In this document: piece by piece, positions 30,867-38,207 of the stretch | Layout: every line of letters begins with the position of its first letter | Position numbering within the stretch: the first letter of the stretch is position 1 | DNA from: Phocaeicola_A sp964580305 | GTDB lineage: Bacteria; Bacteroidota; Bacteroidia; Bacteroidales; Bacteroidaceae | NCBI GenBank assembly: GCA_964580305.1 | Contig: CAZOKL010000006.1 | Span: 1-38,207 of the forward strand | DNA length: 38,207 bases | Reading direction: 5' to 3' | Notes under the pieces: model-generated | The model's database searches: none | Told to the model about the DNA's origin: nothing | Seen by the model: only the letters and a program-made list of their open reading frames with translations | Position numbers and translations under genes: made by a program

Positions 30867-32792
30867 ATGAATTATGGATTTGTAAAAGTGGCAGCAGCCA
30901 TACCTCGTGTTAAGGTTGCCGATTGTCAATATAATGCCAGCCAAATGCTCAAACAGGTTGAAGAGGCTGAAAGGCTGGGAGTTGAAATCATGATTTTCCC
31001 TGAACTGTCTGTCACAGCCTATACGTGCGCCGACCTATTTGCCCAGCAACTTCTGTTAGACAAAAGCATTGCGGCATTGGAAAGCTTAGTGACTGCCAGT
31101 ACAGACAAGCAACTTATATTTATAATAGGTATGCCGCTCGAAGTGGAAGCATCTTTGTTAAATTGTGCCGTTGTCATACATGCCGGCAGAATTTTAGGGA
31201 TTGTCCCGAAAATCTATCTGCCTAATTATAAGGAATTCTATGAGATGCGCTGGTTTGCATCAGGACTTCAATGCCATACAAGCATGCTTTTGTGCAAACA
31301 AACCGTCCCCGTAGGTCCGGATTTGATTTTCGAGACTCCCTCATGCCGGTTCGGCATAGAGTTGTGCGAGGACATGTGGGCAACGATCCCCCCCAGCTCT
31401 TACCTGGCACTTGAAGGGGCCGACATCATATTTAACATGTCGGCAGACAATGAAGGCACGGGAAAGCATAATTATGTGCGTTCGCTTGTGAGCCAACAAT
31501 CGGCGCGCTGCCTGGCTGGATATGTTTTCGCTTCGTGTGGTTTCGGTGAGTCAACAACTGACATCGTGTTCAGTGGCAATGGACTTATTTATGAGAACGG
31601 GGTGTTACTGGCTTCTTCCAAACGCTTTTCATTAGAGCCACAAATCACCATAAGCGAAATCGATGTGGAACGCCTTCGTACAGAACGCCGTGTGAACACC
31701 ACTTTCGCTGCATGTAAAGCTGCAAATCGTGAGAGGCATACTTATCGCCATATCCCAGTGGATTTGCATATCACAAAAGAATTGAATTTAACAAGACACA
31801 TCGAACCTCATCCCTTTGTTCCTTCAGGGAAAGAACTTGATGAGCGATGCGAAGAGATATTTGCCATCCAAGTATCCGGTTTGGCTCAACGCTTAACCCA
31901 CATACGCTGTAAGAATGTTGTAATAGGCATCTCTGGCGGATTGGATTCCACGTTGGCCTTGTTAGTAGCTACACGGACTTTCGACAAACTACGACTAGAC
32001 AGACAAGGTATCATCGGAATCACTATGCCCGGTTTTGGAACCACGGATCGCACTTACAACAATGCACTACATCTGATGCAGTCATTAGGTGTGACGATTC
32101 GAGAAATCAGCATCAAACAAACCTGCATCCAACACTTCAAGGATATAGGCCACGAAATTGACAAACACGATGTCACTTATGAAAATGCACAGGCCCGCGA
32201 ACGCACTCAAATTTTAATGGACGTGGCCAATCAGATGAATGGCATTGTCATAGGTACCGGCGATTTATCGGAACTGGCATTAGGCTGGGCAACGTATAAC
32301 GGAGATCACATGTCGATGTATGCTGTGAATACAAGCATTCCCAAGACACTGGTTAAGCACTTGGTCGTCTGGGTCGCCGAACATGACATAGATCCTGCGT
32401 CGCGTGAAACGCTGCTCGACATAGCAGACACCCCCATCAGTCCGGAACTGATTCCGGCTGATGAGCATGGCAACATCCGTCAAAAAACGGAGGATTTAGT
32501 CGGTCCATACGAGTTGCATGACTTTTTCCTTTTTCAATTCTTCCGCTTCGGATTCCGTCCTGCAAAAATTTTCCATCTAGCACAAATCGCTTTCCATGAG
32601 CATTATGACAACGACACCATTAAAAAATGGTTAAAGACTTTCTTTAGACGATTCTTCGCACAGCAGTTCAAACGCTCATGCTTGCCCGATGGCCCGAAAG
32701 TGGGTTCTGTCGTACTCTCACCACGAGGAGACTGGCGTATGCCAAGCGATGCATCCCCATCCATGTGGATTGAAGAATGCGAAAGACTCTGA
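30867..32792 (+). CDS. nadE: Glutamine-dependent NAD+ synthetase
   Basis: Final step of NAD synthesis: amidation of nicotinate adenine dinucleotide with ammonia from glutamine. 641 residues in two domains. The N-terminal nitrilase-type glutaminase has the E-K-C triad at E46 (FPELSVTAY), K115 (PKIYLPNYKEFYE) and C167 (ELCEDMW). The C-terminal ATP pyrophosphatase domain has the P-loop SGGLDSTLAL near residue 357, followed by GTGDLSELALGW. Complete and of normal length, so both partial activities should be present. Its neighbours do not explain its job; the NAD theme recurs only in nadK about 8 kb away. Confidence 0.96.
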   Translation: MNYGFVKVAAAIPRVKVADCQYNASQMLKQVEEAERLGVEIMIFPELSVTAYTCADLFAQQLLLDKSIAALESLVTASTDKQLIFIIGMPLEVEASLLNCAVVIHAGRILGIVPKIYLPNYKEFYEMRWFASGLQCHTSMLLCKQTVPVGPDLIFETPSCRFGIELCEDMWATIPPSSYLALEGADIIFNMSADNEGTGKHNYVRSLVSQQSARCLAGYVFASCGFGESTTDIVFSGNGLIYENGVLLASSKRFSLEPQITISEIDVERLRTERRVNTTFAACKAANRERHTYRHIPVDLHITKELNLTRHIEPHPFVPSGKELDERCEEIFAIQVSGLAQRLTHIRCKNVVIGISGGLDSTLALLVATRTFDKLRLDRQGIIGITMPGFGTTDRTYNNALHLMQSLGVTIREISIKQTCIQHFKDIGHEIDKHDVTYENAQARERTQILMDVANQMNGIVIGTGDLSELALGWATYNGDHMSMYAVNTSIPKTLVKHLVVWVAEHDIDPASRETLLDIADTPISPELIPADEHGNIRQKTEDLVGPYELHDFFLFQFFRFGFRPAKIFHLAQIAFHEHYDNDTIKKWLKTFFRRFFAQQFKRSCLPDGPKVGSVVLSPRGDWRMPSDASPSMWIEECERL

Positions 32793-32833
32793 ATAAAAGA
32801 ACAGATAAAAAACGACTGCATACAAAAGTTTTG

Positions 32834-32841
32834 TATCTTTG
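32834..32841 (+). promoter_or_regulatory. Promoter -7 element of the TPM gene
   Basis: TATCTTTGCA fits TAnnTTTG fully, but ends only 6 bases before the ATG at 32848, so the message would be almost leaderless. No -33 TTTG at normal spacing. Confidence 0.4.
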
Positions 32842-32847
32842 CATAAT

Positions 32848-33741
32848 ATGAAAAAGACATTTGCGATATTAATCAGTTGCTGCCTCATCAGCATTCTGCA
32901 AGCGTGGCCCCGTCCATACAAAGTGAATGAGATTCCAATGGTGCACTTACAGGATTATACGCGTTATGTCTCTAATGTAGATCAGATACTTTCAAATCAA
33001 GCAACAACAACCATAGACAGCATTCTCTACCACTTGGAGCAACAAACAGGCATCGAAACACTGGTTGTGGCCGTAAATGAAATTGAAGGAGGAGACTGTT
33101 TTGAATTTGCTTTGCAACTTGGACAACAACATGGAATTGGAAAGAAAGAGACCAGCAACGGACTTGTCATCTTGCTGGTTACCGAAGAGCGTTGCATTCA
33201 GTTTGTGACCGGCTATGGACTGGAGGGCGTACTGCCCGATGCCATCTGCAAGCGCATCCAAAACCAATACATGAACAAGCCGTTCAGTCAAGGAGATTGG
33301 GACACCGGTATGGTAGCAGGCATCCGTGCAATCAACAATTATCTAATTGAATATAGTGACAGCATTATGACTGAGACCGACTTCCATTCACTCATTATCT
33401 TTATTGCTGTCATTTTATTGTTCGGTGTTTTTGTTTATCTATGCTTACGTCGCAAGAGTTTGTGTCCTCACTGCAAAAAACACACGTTGCAACGTTCTAA
33501 CTCCCGCCTTTTGTTTGAGAAAAATGGCGTTCGTCGCGAAGAAGTGACTTATATATGTAAAAACTGTGGTTACGCAGTCGTACGTGAAGAAGAATCACAT
33601 GACAATCGTCATGATGGATTTGGTGGCCGTGGCGGTGGGCCGATTATTTTCGGCGGCGGCTTTTGGGGTGGTCGTGGAAGTCATGGCGGAAGCTTTGGAG
33701 GAGGAAACTTTGGAGGTGGCGGAGCCGGTTCTAAGTTTTAA
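32848..33741 (+). CDS. TPM-domain membrane protein with zinc-ribbon-like cysteines and glycine-rich tail (YgcG-like)
   Basis: Secreted or membrane-anchored protein of 297 residues. Residues 1 to about 19 are a signal peptide (MKKTFAILISCCLISILQA). A TPM domain follows, with VNEIPMVHLQDYTRYVSNV, GIETLVVAVNEI, NGLVILLV and FVTGYGLEGVLPDA. One membrane helix (about 180-200, LIIFIAVILLFGVFVYLCL) leads to a four-cysteine ribbon (CPHC ... CKNC) and a tail of Gly, Phe and Ser. TPM proteins often sit beside lemA, as here. The biochemical role is unsettled. The frame could start at a TTG (32839), but the ATG at 32848 begins a proper signal peptide. Confidence 0.85.
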   Translation: MKKTFAILISCCLISILQAWPRPYKVNEIPMVHLQDYTRYVSNVDQILSNQATTTIDSILYHLEQQTGIETLVVAVNEIEGGDCFEFALQLGQQHGIGKKETSNGLVILLVTEERCIQFVTGYGLEGVLPDAICKRIQNQYMNKPFSQGDWDTGMVAGIRAINNYLIEYSDSIMTETDFHSLIIFIAVILLFGVFVYLCLRRKSLCPHCKKHTLQRSNSRLLFEKNGVRREEVTYICKNCGYAVVREEESHDNRHDGFGGRGGGPIIFGGGFWGGRGSHGGSFGGGNFGGGGAGSKF

Positions 33742-33792
33742 GCTATTTTATCATAATTACAGACTCAAAAACATTAATCATTAAAAATCGAT

Positions 33793-34371
33793 ATGAAACA
33801 TCTAACAAAACTTGTAATTATAGCCATAAGTGCCACCTTGTTTAGTAGTTGTGGATATAACAGTATGGTGGAAAAGGAAGAGGCAGTCAATACCGCATGG
33901 AGTAATGTAGAGAACCAATACCAACGCAGAGCAGACCTTATTCCCAACCTGGTCAGCACAGTGAAAGGATATGCATCACACGAATCAGAGACCTTGGAAT
34001 CGGTGGTTCAAGCCCGTGCCAAAGCCACACAAATCACAGTGAATGCAGAAAATCTCACGCAGGAAAACTTGCAACAGTATCAAAAAACACAGGGAGAAAT
34101 CGGCAGTGCACTGGGACGATTGATGGCCATCGCGGAAAACTATCCAGAACTGAAAGCAAACCAAAACTTTCAAGAACTTCAGGCCCAATTGGAAGGAACA
34201 GAAAACCGCATTAGCGTGGAGCGGCGCAATTTCAACCAAGCAACACAAAATTATAATACCTACATTCGGAAATTCCCTTATAATCTTATAGCCAACATGT
34301 TCGGTTTTGAGAAGAAACCCTATTTTGAAGCAGAAAGTGGCAATGAGAAGGCACCGGAAGTGAATTTTTAA
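33793..34371 (+). CDS. lemA: LemA family lipoprotein
   Basis: LemA-like protein of 192 residues. The N-terminus is a lipoprotein signal with lipobox LFSSC (Cys19). The long helical LemA body has the family stretch NTAWSNVENQYQRRADLIPNLV, then LGRLMAIAENYPELKANQNF and VERRNFNQATQNYNTYIRKFP. Function in bacteria is not established; the pairing with a TPM protein is common and suggests a shared envelope role. Located 51 bp after the TPM gene, so probably co-transcribed. Confidence 0.92.
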   Translation: MKHLTKLVIIAISATLFSSCGYNSMVEKEEAVNTAWSNVENQYQRRADLIPNLVSTVKGYASHESETLESVVQARAKATQITVNAENLTQENLQQYQKTQGEIGSALGRLMAIAENYPELKANQNFQELQAQLEGTENRISVERRNFNQATQNYNTYIRKFPYNLIANMFGFEKKPYFEAESGNEKAPEVNF

Positions 34372-34400
34372 GATCTAAAGTATTCAAAAACAGCCCTAAT

Positions 34401-35567
34401 ATGAGCAATCAACGTTATATGATGAGAGGCGTATCAGCTTCGAAGGAAGACGTTCACAACGCCATTAAAAACATCGACAAAGGTATTTATCCAAAAGCAT
34501 TCTGTAAAATTATCCCGGATATCCTCGGGGGAGATCCTGAATATTGCAACATTATGCATGCCGACGGAGCCGGCACCAAATCATCACTGGCCTACATGTA
34601 TTGGAAAGAGACTGGCGACCTAAACGTGTGGAAAGGCATTGCACAAGATGCCTTGATCATGAACATTGACGACCTGCTGTGCGTGGGAGCCGTGGACAAC
34701 ATCCTCGTGTCTTCGACCATCGGGCGCAACAAACTGCTTGTGCCGGGAGAAGTCATCTCAGCCATCATCAACGGCACTGACGAGCTGCTGGCTGAGCTTC
34801 GAGAGATGGGTGTGGGTGTGTATGCCACTGGAGGCGAGACGGCCGATGTCGGCGACTTGGTGCGCACCATCATTGTGGACAGCACTGTGACCTGCCGTAT
34901 GAAACGCAGTGACGTTATCGATAATGCGAACATCCATCCGGGTGACGTCATCGTGGGACTAGCTTCTTACGGGCAGGCCACATACGAGAAAGAATATAAT
35001 GGCGGCATGGGCAGCAATGGACTGACATCTGCACGCCATGACGTGTTTGCCAAGTATTTGGCTGAAAAATATCCCGAAAGCTATGACAAGGCTGTGCCTG
35101 AAGAGCTAGTGTATTCCGGCAAACTGAAACTTACAGACCCAGTGGAAGGTAGCCCGCTCAATGCCGGAAAACTGGTGCTCTCCCCTACCCGTACCTATGC
35201 ACCCGTGATGAAGAAACTGCTGGATGCTCTCCGCCATCAAATCCATGGCATGGTGCACTGCTCCGGCGGTGCACAAACCAAGGTGCTCCACTTCGTGGAC
35301 AATGTGAGAGTCATCAAGGACAATCTGTTTCCCATCCCTCCTTTGTTCAAGACCATACAGGAGCAAAGCGGCACAGAATGGGCTGAAATGTACAAGGTGT
35401 TCAACATGGGGCATCGCTTGGAAGTCTACATCGCACCTGAACATGCAGAAGAAGTCATCGCCATCAGCAAGAGCTTCAACATTGACGCACAGATCATCGG
35501 ACGCATTGAGGAGTGTGACCACAAGGAACTCATTATCAGGAGCGAATACGGAGAATTCAAATATTAA
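34401..35567 (+). CDS. purM: Phosphoribosylformylglycinamidine cyclo-ligase (AIR synthase), Bacteroidota type
   Basis: ATP-dependent ring closure of FGAM to AIR in purine synthesis. 388 residues. The N-terminus has MHADGAGTKSSLAYMYW, the family's glycine-rich DGxGTK, followed by GIAQDALIMNIDDLLCVGA, YATGGETADVGDLVRT and GDVIVGLASYGQ. The end has NMGHRLEVYIAPEHAEEVI. Within the PurM superfamily the order of motifs and length fit AIR synthase rather than SelD, ThiL or HypE. It starts 29 bp after lemA. Confidence 0.88.
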   Translation: MSNQRYMMRGVSASKEDVHNAIKNIDKGIYPKAFCKIIPDILGGDPEYCNIMHADGAGTKSSLAYMYWKETGDLNVWKGIAQDALIMNIDDLLCVGAVDNILVSSTIGRNKLLVPGEVISAIINGTDELLAELREMGVGVYATGGETADVGDLVRTIIVDSTVTCRMKRSDVIDNANIHPGDVIVGLASYGQATYEKEYNGGMGSNGLTSARHDVFAKYLAEKYPESYDKAVPEELVYSGKLKLTDPVEGSPLNAGKLVLSPTRTYAPVMKKLLDALRHQIHGMVHCSGGAQTKVLHFVDNVRVIKDNLFPIPPLFKTIQEQSGTEWAEMYKVFNMGHRLEVYIAPEHAEEVIAISKSFNIDAQIIGRIEECDHKELIIRSEYGEFKY

Positions 35568-35702
35568 GACATGGATGTTCTTAACATAGAATCCTAAAAT
35601 CATTTGGGTAACAAGAAATACTGAAACAAATTCCAAATAACTCTGTCGACCTGATTATAACTTCTGCACCCGATGCAGACCAACGTAAAAACACCCTTTC
35701 AC

Positions 35703-36815
35703 ATGGCAGACAATGATACATTATTAGAAAAACTGGACAATCTGGTCGCCCGTTTTGAGGAAGTGTCCACGCTCATTACCGACCCGGCAGTCATCAGCGA
35801 CCAAAAGCGATATGTGAAGTTAACAAAAGAATACAAAGAGCTTGGCGACTTGATGAACGCACGAAAGGAATACGTCCAATGCCTGAACACGCTGAACGAA
35901 GCCAAGCAGCTCCTTCTTAACGAGACCGACCCCGAAATGAAAGAGATGGCCCGTGAAGAGGCTAACGCGTGCGAAAGCCGCATTCCACAGATTGAGGAAC
36001 AGATTAAGCTGTTGCTAATTCCAGCCGACCCACAGGACGACCGCAATGCCATCCTCGAAATCCGTGCAGGAACGGGAGGCGACGAGGCAGCCATATTCGC
36101 CGGTGACCTCTTCCGCATGTATGCCAAGTATTGCGAAAGCAAAGGCTGGCGGATGGAAATATCCAGCTTCACGGAAGGTGCTGCCGGAGGCTACAAAGAA
36201 ATCATCTGTTCCATTTCTGGTGAGAAGATCTACGGAACGATGAAATACGAATCAGGCGTGCACCGCGTGCAGCGCGTGCCGGCCACAGAAACACAAGGGC
36301 GCGTGCACACGTCGGCCGCCTCAGTCGCCGTCCTGCCAGAGGCCGAACCTTTCGATGTGGAAATCAATGAAGGTGAAATCAAGTGGGATACGTTCCGGAG
36401 CGGCGGTGCCGGCGGACAGAACGTGAACAAGGTGGAGTCGGGTGTACGCCTGCGCTACAACTGGAAGAACCCGAACACGGGTGCGGTGGAGGAAATTCTC
36501 ATCGAGTGCACCGAAACGCGCGACCAGCCGAAAAACAAAGAACGCGCCTTGGCCCGCTTGCGCACGTTCATCTACGACCGCGAACATCAAAAATACATCG
36601 ACGACATCGCCTCGCGCCGCAAAACAATGGTGTCTACAGGCGACCGTTCGGCCAAGATCCGCACCTATAACTATCCGCAGGGACGCATTACAGACCACCG
36701 CACAGGTTACACCATTTACAACCTTGCCTCATTCATGGACGGCAACATCCAAGACTGCATCGATCACCTCATCGTGGCTGAAAACGCCGAACGTCTGAAG
36801 GCAAGCGAGCTCTAA
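35703..36815 (+). CDS. prfA: Peptide chain release factor 1
   Basis: Releases finished protein at UAA and UAG codons. About 370 residues from the ATG at 35703 (MADNDTLLEKLDNLVARF), which I prefer because it begins at the conserved N-terminal helix; an in-frame ATG at 35673 would add ten residues. The catalytic GGQ lies in RSGGAGGQNVNKVESGVRL near 234-240. An anticodon-like recognition region with GVHRVQRVPATETQGRVHTS precedes it. VEINEGEIKWDT and ENAERLKAS close the family pattern. Separated from pyrF by 178 bp that hold three palindromes. Confidence 0.95.
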   Translation: MADNDTLLEKLDNLVARFEEVSTLITDPAVISDQKRYVKLTKEYKELGDLMNARKEYVQCLNTLNEAKQLLLNETDPEMKEMAREEANACESRIPQIEEQIKLLLIPADPQDDRNAILEIRAGTGGDEAAIFAGDLFRMYAKYCESKGWRMEISSFTEGAAGGYKEIICSISGEKIYGTMKYESGVHRVQRVPATETQGRVHTSAASVAVLPEAEPFDVEINEGEIKWDTFRSGGAGGQNVNKVESGVRLRYNWKNPNTGAVEEILIECTETRDQPKNKERALARLRTFIYDREHQKYIDDIASRRKTMVSTGDRSAKIRTYNYPQGRITDHRTGYTIYNLASFMDGNIQDCIDHLIVAENAERLKASEL

Positions 36816-36844
36816 CCGCACACCCGCCGCAGGGTGCAATATCG

Positions 36845-36905
36845 GATAAAAAGTTTATCCAAAGTTAGATAAAGTGTTTATCTAGACTTAGATAAGATGC
36901 TTATC
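36845..36905. repeat. Three 15-bp palindromes at 23-bp spacing between prfA and pyrF
   Basis: GATAAA-aag-TTTATC (36845-36859), GATAAA-gtg-TTTATC (36868-36882) and GATAAG-atg-CTTATC (36891-36905). Starts are exactly 23 bp apart. Arm changes are compensated: the inner pair is A-T in copies 1 and 2 and G-C in copy 3, and the flanking pair is G-C in copy 1 and A-T in copy 2. TTA precedes copies 2 and 3. They resemble a cooperative operator for pyrF; no known box was recognised. Confidence 0.7.
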
Positions 36906-36993
36906 CAAATGCTGCCAAAGTTCACTTGACAGCTGCATGAGAACAAGACGAAACGGGCTATATCCGTCAACCTATAAAACTTGAAATATCGTT

Positions 36994-37818
36994 ATGAACA
37001 AACAAGAACTCTTTGAAAACATCAAACGCAAGAAATCTTTCCTCTGCGTAGGACTTGACACGGACATCAAAAAAATCCCCGAATACTTGCTGGCCGAGGA
37101 AGACCCCATTTTTGCCTTCAACAAGGCCATCATCGATGCAACAGCTCCTCACTGCATTGCCTACAAACCCAACCTAGCTTTTTATGAATGCATGGGCATA
37201 AAGGGATGGATGGCTTTTGAGAAAACAGTACAATACATTAAACAGCAATATCCCGACCAATTCATCATCGCCGATGCCAAACGTGGCGACATCGGCAACA
37301 CATCGGCCATGTATGCCAGCTCCTTTTTCAACGAGCTGGACATTGACTCCGTAACCGTCGCCCCCTATATGGGTGAAGACAGCATCACACCCTTTCTCGC
37401 CTACAAAGGCAAATGGGTCATCCTGCTGGCCTTGACTTCCAACAAGGGTTCGCAAAACTTCCAACTGACGCCCGATACCAACGGTGAACGCCTGTTTGAG
37501 AAAGTGCTCCGCGTGTCACAGTTGTGGGGCAATGATGAAAACATGATGTACGTCGTAGGAGCCACACAGGGACGCATGTTTGAAGACATTCGTCGCATCG
37601 TGCCCAACCATTTCCTGCTCGTGCCCGGCATTGGTGCCCAAGGCGGCTCACTCGATGATGTGTGCCGCTACGGCATGAACAGCATGTGCGGTCTAATCGT
37701 CAACTCCAGCCGTGCCATCATCTATGCCGACAAGAGCCATAACTTCGCCTACGTAGCAGCCGAAAAAGCCAAAGAGGTGCAGCAGCAGATGGAAAAACAA
37801 CTGAAAACCATTCTGTAA
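36994..37818 (+). CDS. pyrF: Orotidine 5'-phosphate decarboxylase (PyrF, type 2)
   Basis: Converts orotidine 5'-phosphate to UMP, the last step of de novo UMP synthesis. 274 residues, the length of the longer (type 2) PyrF group. FLCVGLDTDIKKIP lies near residue 15, and the catalytic Lys-Asp array IADAKRGDIGNTSAMYA near 91-107. VAPYMGEDSI, VVGATQGRMF and LLVPGIGAQGGSLDDV follow. No clear TAnnTTTG promoter was found, so it may be read through from prfA, or be controlled through the palindromes just upstream. A strong terminator follows about 100 bp later. Confidence 0.95.
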   Translation: MNKQELFENIKRKKSFLCVGLDTDIKKIPEYLLAEEDPIFAFNKAIIDATAPHCIAYKPNLAFYECMGIKGWMAFEKTVQYIKQQYPDQFIIADAKRGDIGNTSAMYASSFFNELDIDSVTVAPYMGEDSITPFLAYKGKWVILLALTSNKGSQNFQLTPDTNGERLFEKVLRVSQLWGNDENMMYVVGATQGRMFEDIRRIVPNHFLLVPGIGAQGGSLDDVCRYGMNSMCGLIVNSSRAIIYADKSHNFAYVAAEKAKEVQQQMEKQLKTIL

Positions 37819-37918
37819 ATTATTCACCCAACAGAACGAGAGTGACCCAAAAATCAGCAGACTTTGAGGTTATCCTCGTTTTGTTGTGCGAATAGAATTA
37901 GGGGAATAAAGAATAAAT

Positions 37919-37958
37919 GAGGCTGTGTCGTAATGCACGATGCAGCCTCCAGGTTTTT
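37919..37958 (+). terminator. Terminator downstream of pyrF
   Basis: Plus-strand RNA: GAGGCUGUGUCGU, loop aaugc, ACGAUGCAGCCUC, then TTTTT. All 13 pairs form, two as U-G and G-U, which would be mismatches on the minus strand. A small hairpin GAGG-ttat-CCTC followed by GTTTTG lies 40-50 bp upstream and may help. Confidence 0.8.
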
Positions 37959-38085
37959 ATGTCGCAAAGATTCCGTCAATTATTTCAGGCCGCGACTTTT
38001 ATGAAGTGAAGGGAAATTTTTCGCGAACAGCCCATAATATCCGGAAAAAGAAGACTGAAAAGAGACCTGAAAGAGGGTTATAATC

Positions 38086-38207
38086 TCATAGGCGGTTGTC
38101 CGATTCTAATGTCAGAGCCTTGCCTGTATCAAACAACAGATTCTTCGCCCAACGAATGATGACCAACGAGCAGACAAGTGCGACAAGCGTGTCAATCCAG
38201 ATAACAT
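38086..38207 (-). CDS. C-terminal end of a probable cation diffusion facilitator transporter (partial)
   Basis: The window ends inside this minus-strand frame; the last 39 residues and the stop are visible, beginning VIWIDTLVALVCSLVIIRW. A helix with WIDTLVAL and the following RWAKNLLFDTGKAL resemble the last membrane-helix region of CDF metal-efflux proteins. The stop comes about 10 residues later, so the usual cytoplasmic C-terminal domain would be missing. The family call rests on a short fragment; the N-terminal part is outside the window. Confidence 0.45.
   Translation of the reverse strand, partial: VIWIDTLVALVCSLVIIRWAKNLLFDTGKALTLESDNRL

Overview
The window looks like a chromosomal segment from a Bacteroidota bacterium, most likely order Bacteroidales and perhaps Prevotella-like; the genus is a guess. 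The main reasons are repeated promoter motifs of the Bacteroidota type (-33 TTTG, -7 TAnnTTTG), the general lack of Shine-Dalgarno sequences, and a gene set typical of the group: a PUR-alpha-type protein, reverse rubrerythrin with PerR, Bacteroidota-type AIR synthase, an AddAB pair, and an nadK/pdxJ/exbB-exbD-tonB cluster. Three runs of exactly 100 N (15036-15135, 20979-21078, 28848-28947) are assembly gaps; the first interrupts a gene.

Layout. 38-5545 (minus): a glpA-glpB-glpC-glpT operon for uptake and anaerobic oxidation of glycerol-3-phosphate, with a divergent DeoR-family regulator (5970-6740). 7216-13262 (plus): addA-addB, a helicase-nuclease pair for double-strand break repair. 13337-17822 (minus): an MFS exporter, an L-cysteine desulfidase gene broken by a gap, and dsbD. 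18322-20970 (plus): a large lipoprotein with transglutaminase domains. 21773-22642 (minus): NAD kinase. 22781-28762 (plus): a tight operon pdxJ-exbB-exbD-tonB-DJ-1-ispD-recG with overlapping or nearly touching genes. 29010-30656 (minus): a PUR-alpha-like protein, then reverse rubrerythrin and its probable regulator PerR. 30867-37818 (plus): nadE, a TPM-domain protein, lemA, purM, prfA and pyrF. The right edge holds the end of a probable cation-efflux gene on the minus strand.

The coding content is mostly housekeeping and well conserved. The unusual material is between genes: (1) two separate three-copy arrays of an exact 22-bp-period repeat sharing a 9-bp core (6776-6841 and 21261-21326); (2) three 15-bp palindromes at an exact 23-bp period, with covarying arms, between prfA and pyrF (36845-36905); (3) a probable stand-alone structured RNA of about 190 nt with its own promoter and a closed terminal stem, 6S-like in outline (about 21455-21645); (4) a probable short minus-strand transcript upstream of dsbD, with a near-perfect promoter -7 element and a 15-bp terminator hairpin (about 17965-18109); and (5) a PerR-box-like operator in the perR leader. 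Several terminator hairpins contain G-U wobbles that pair only on one strand, which fixes their direction. No CRISPR array, tRNA, rRNA, insertion sequence or phage gene was recognised.
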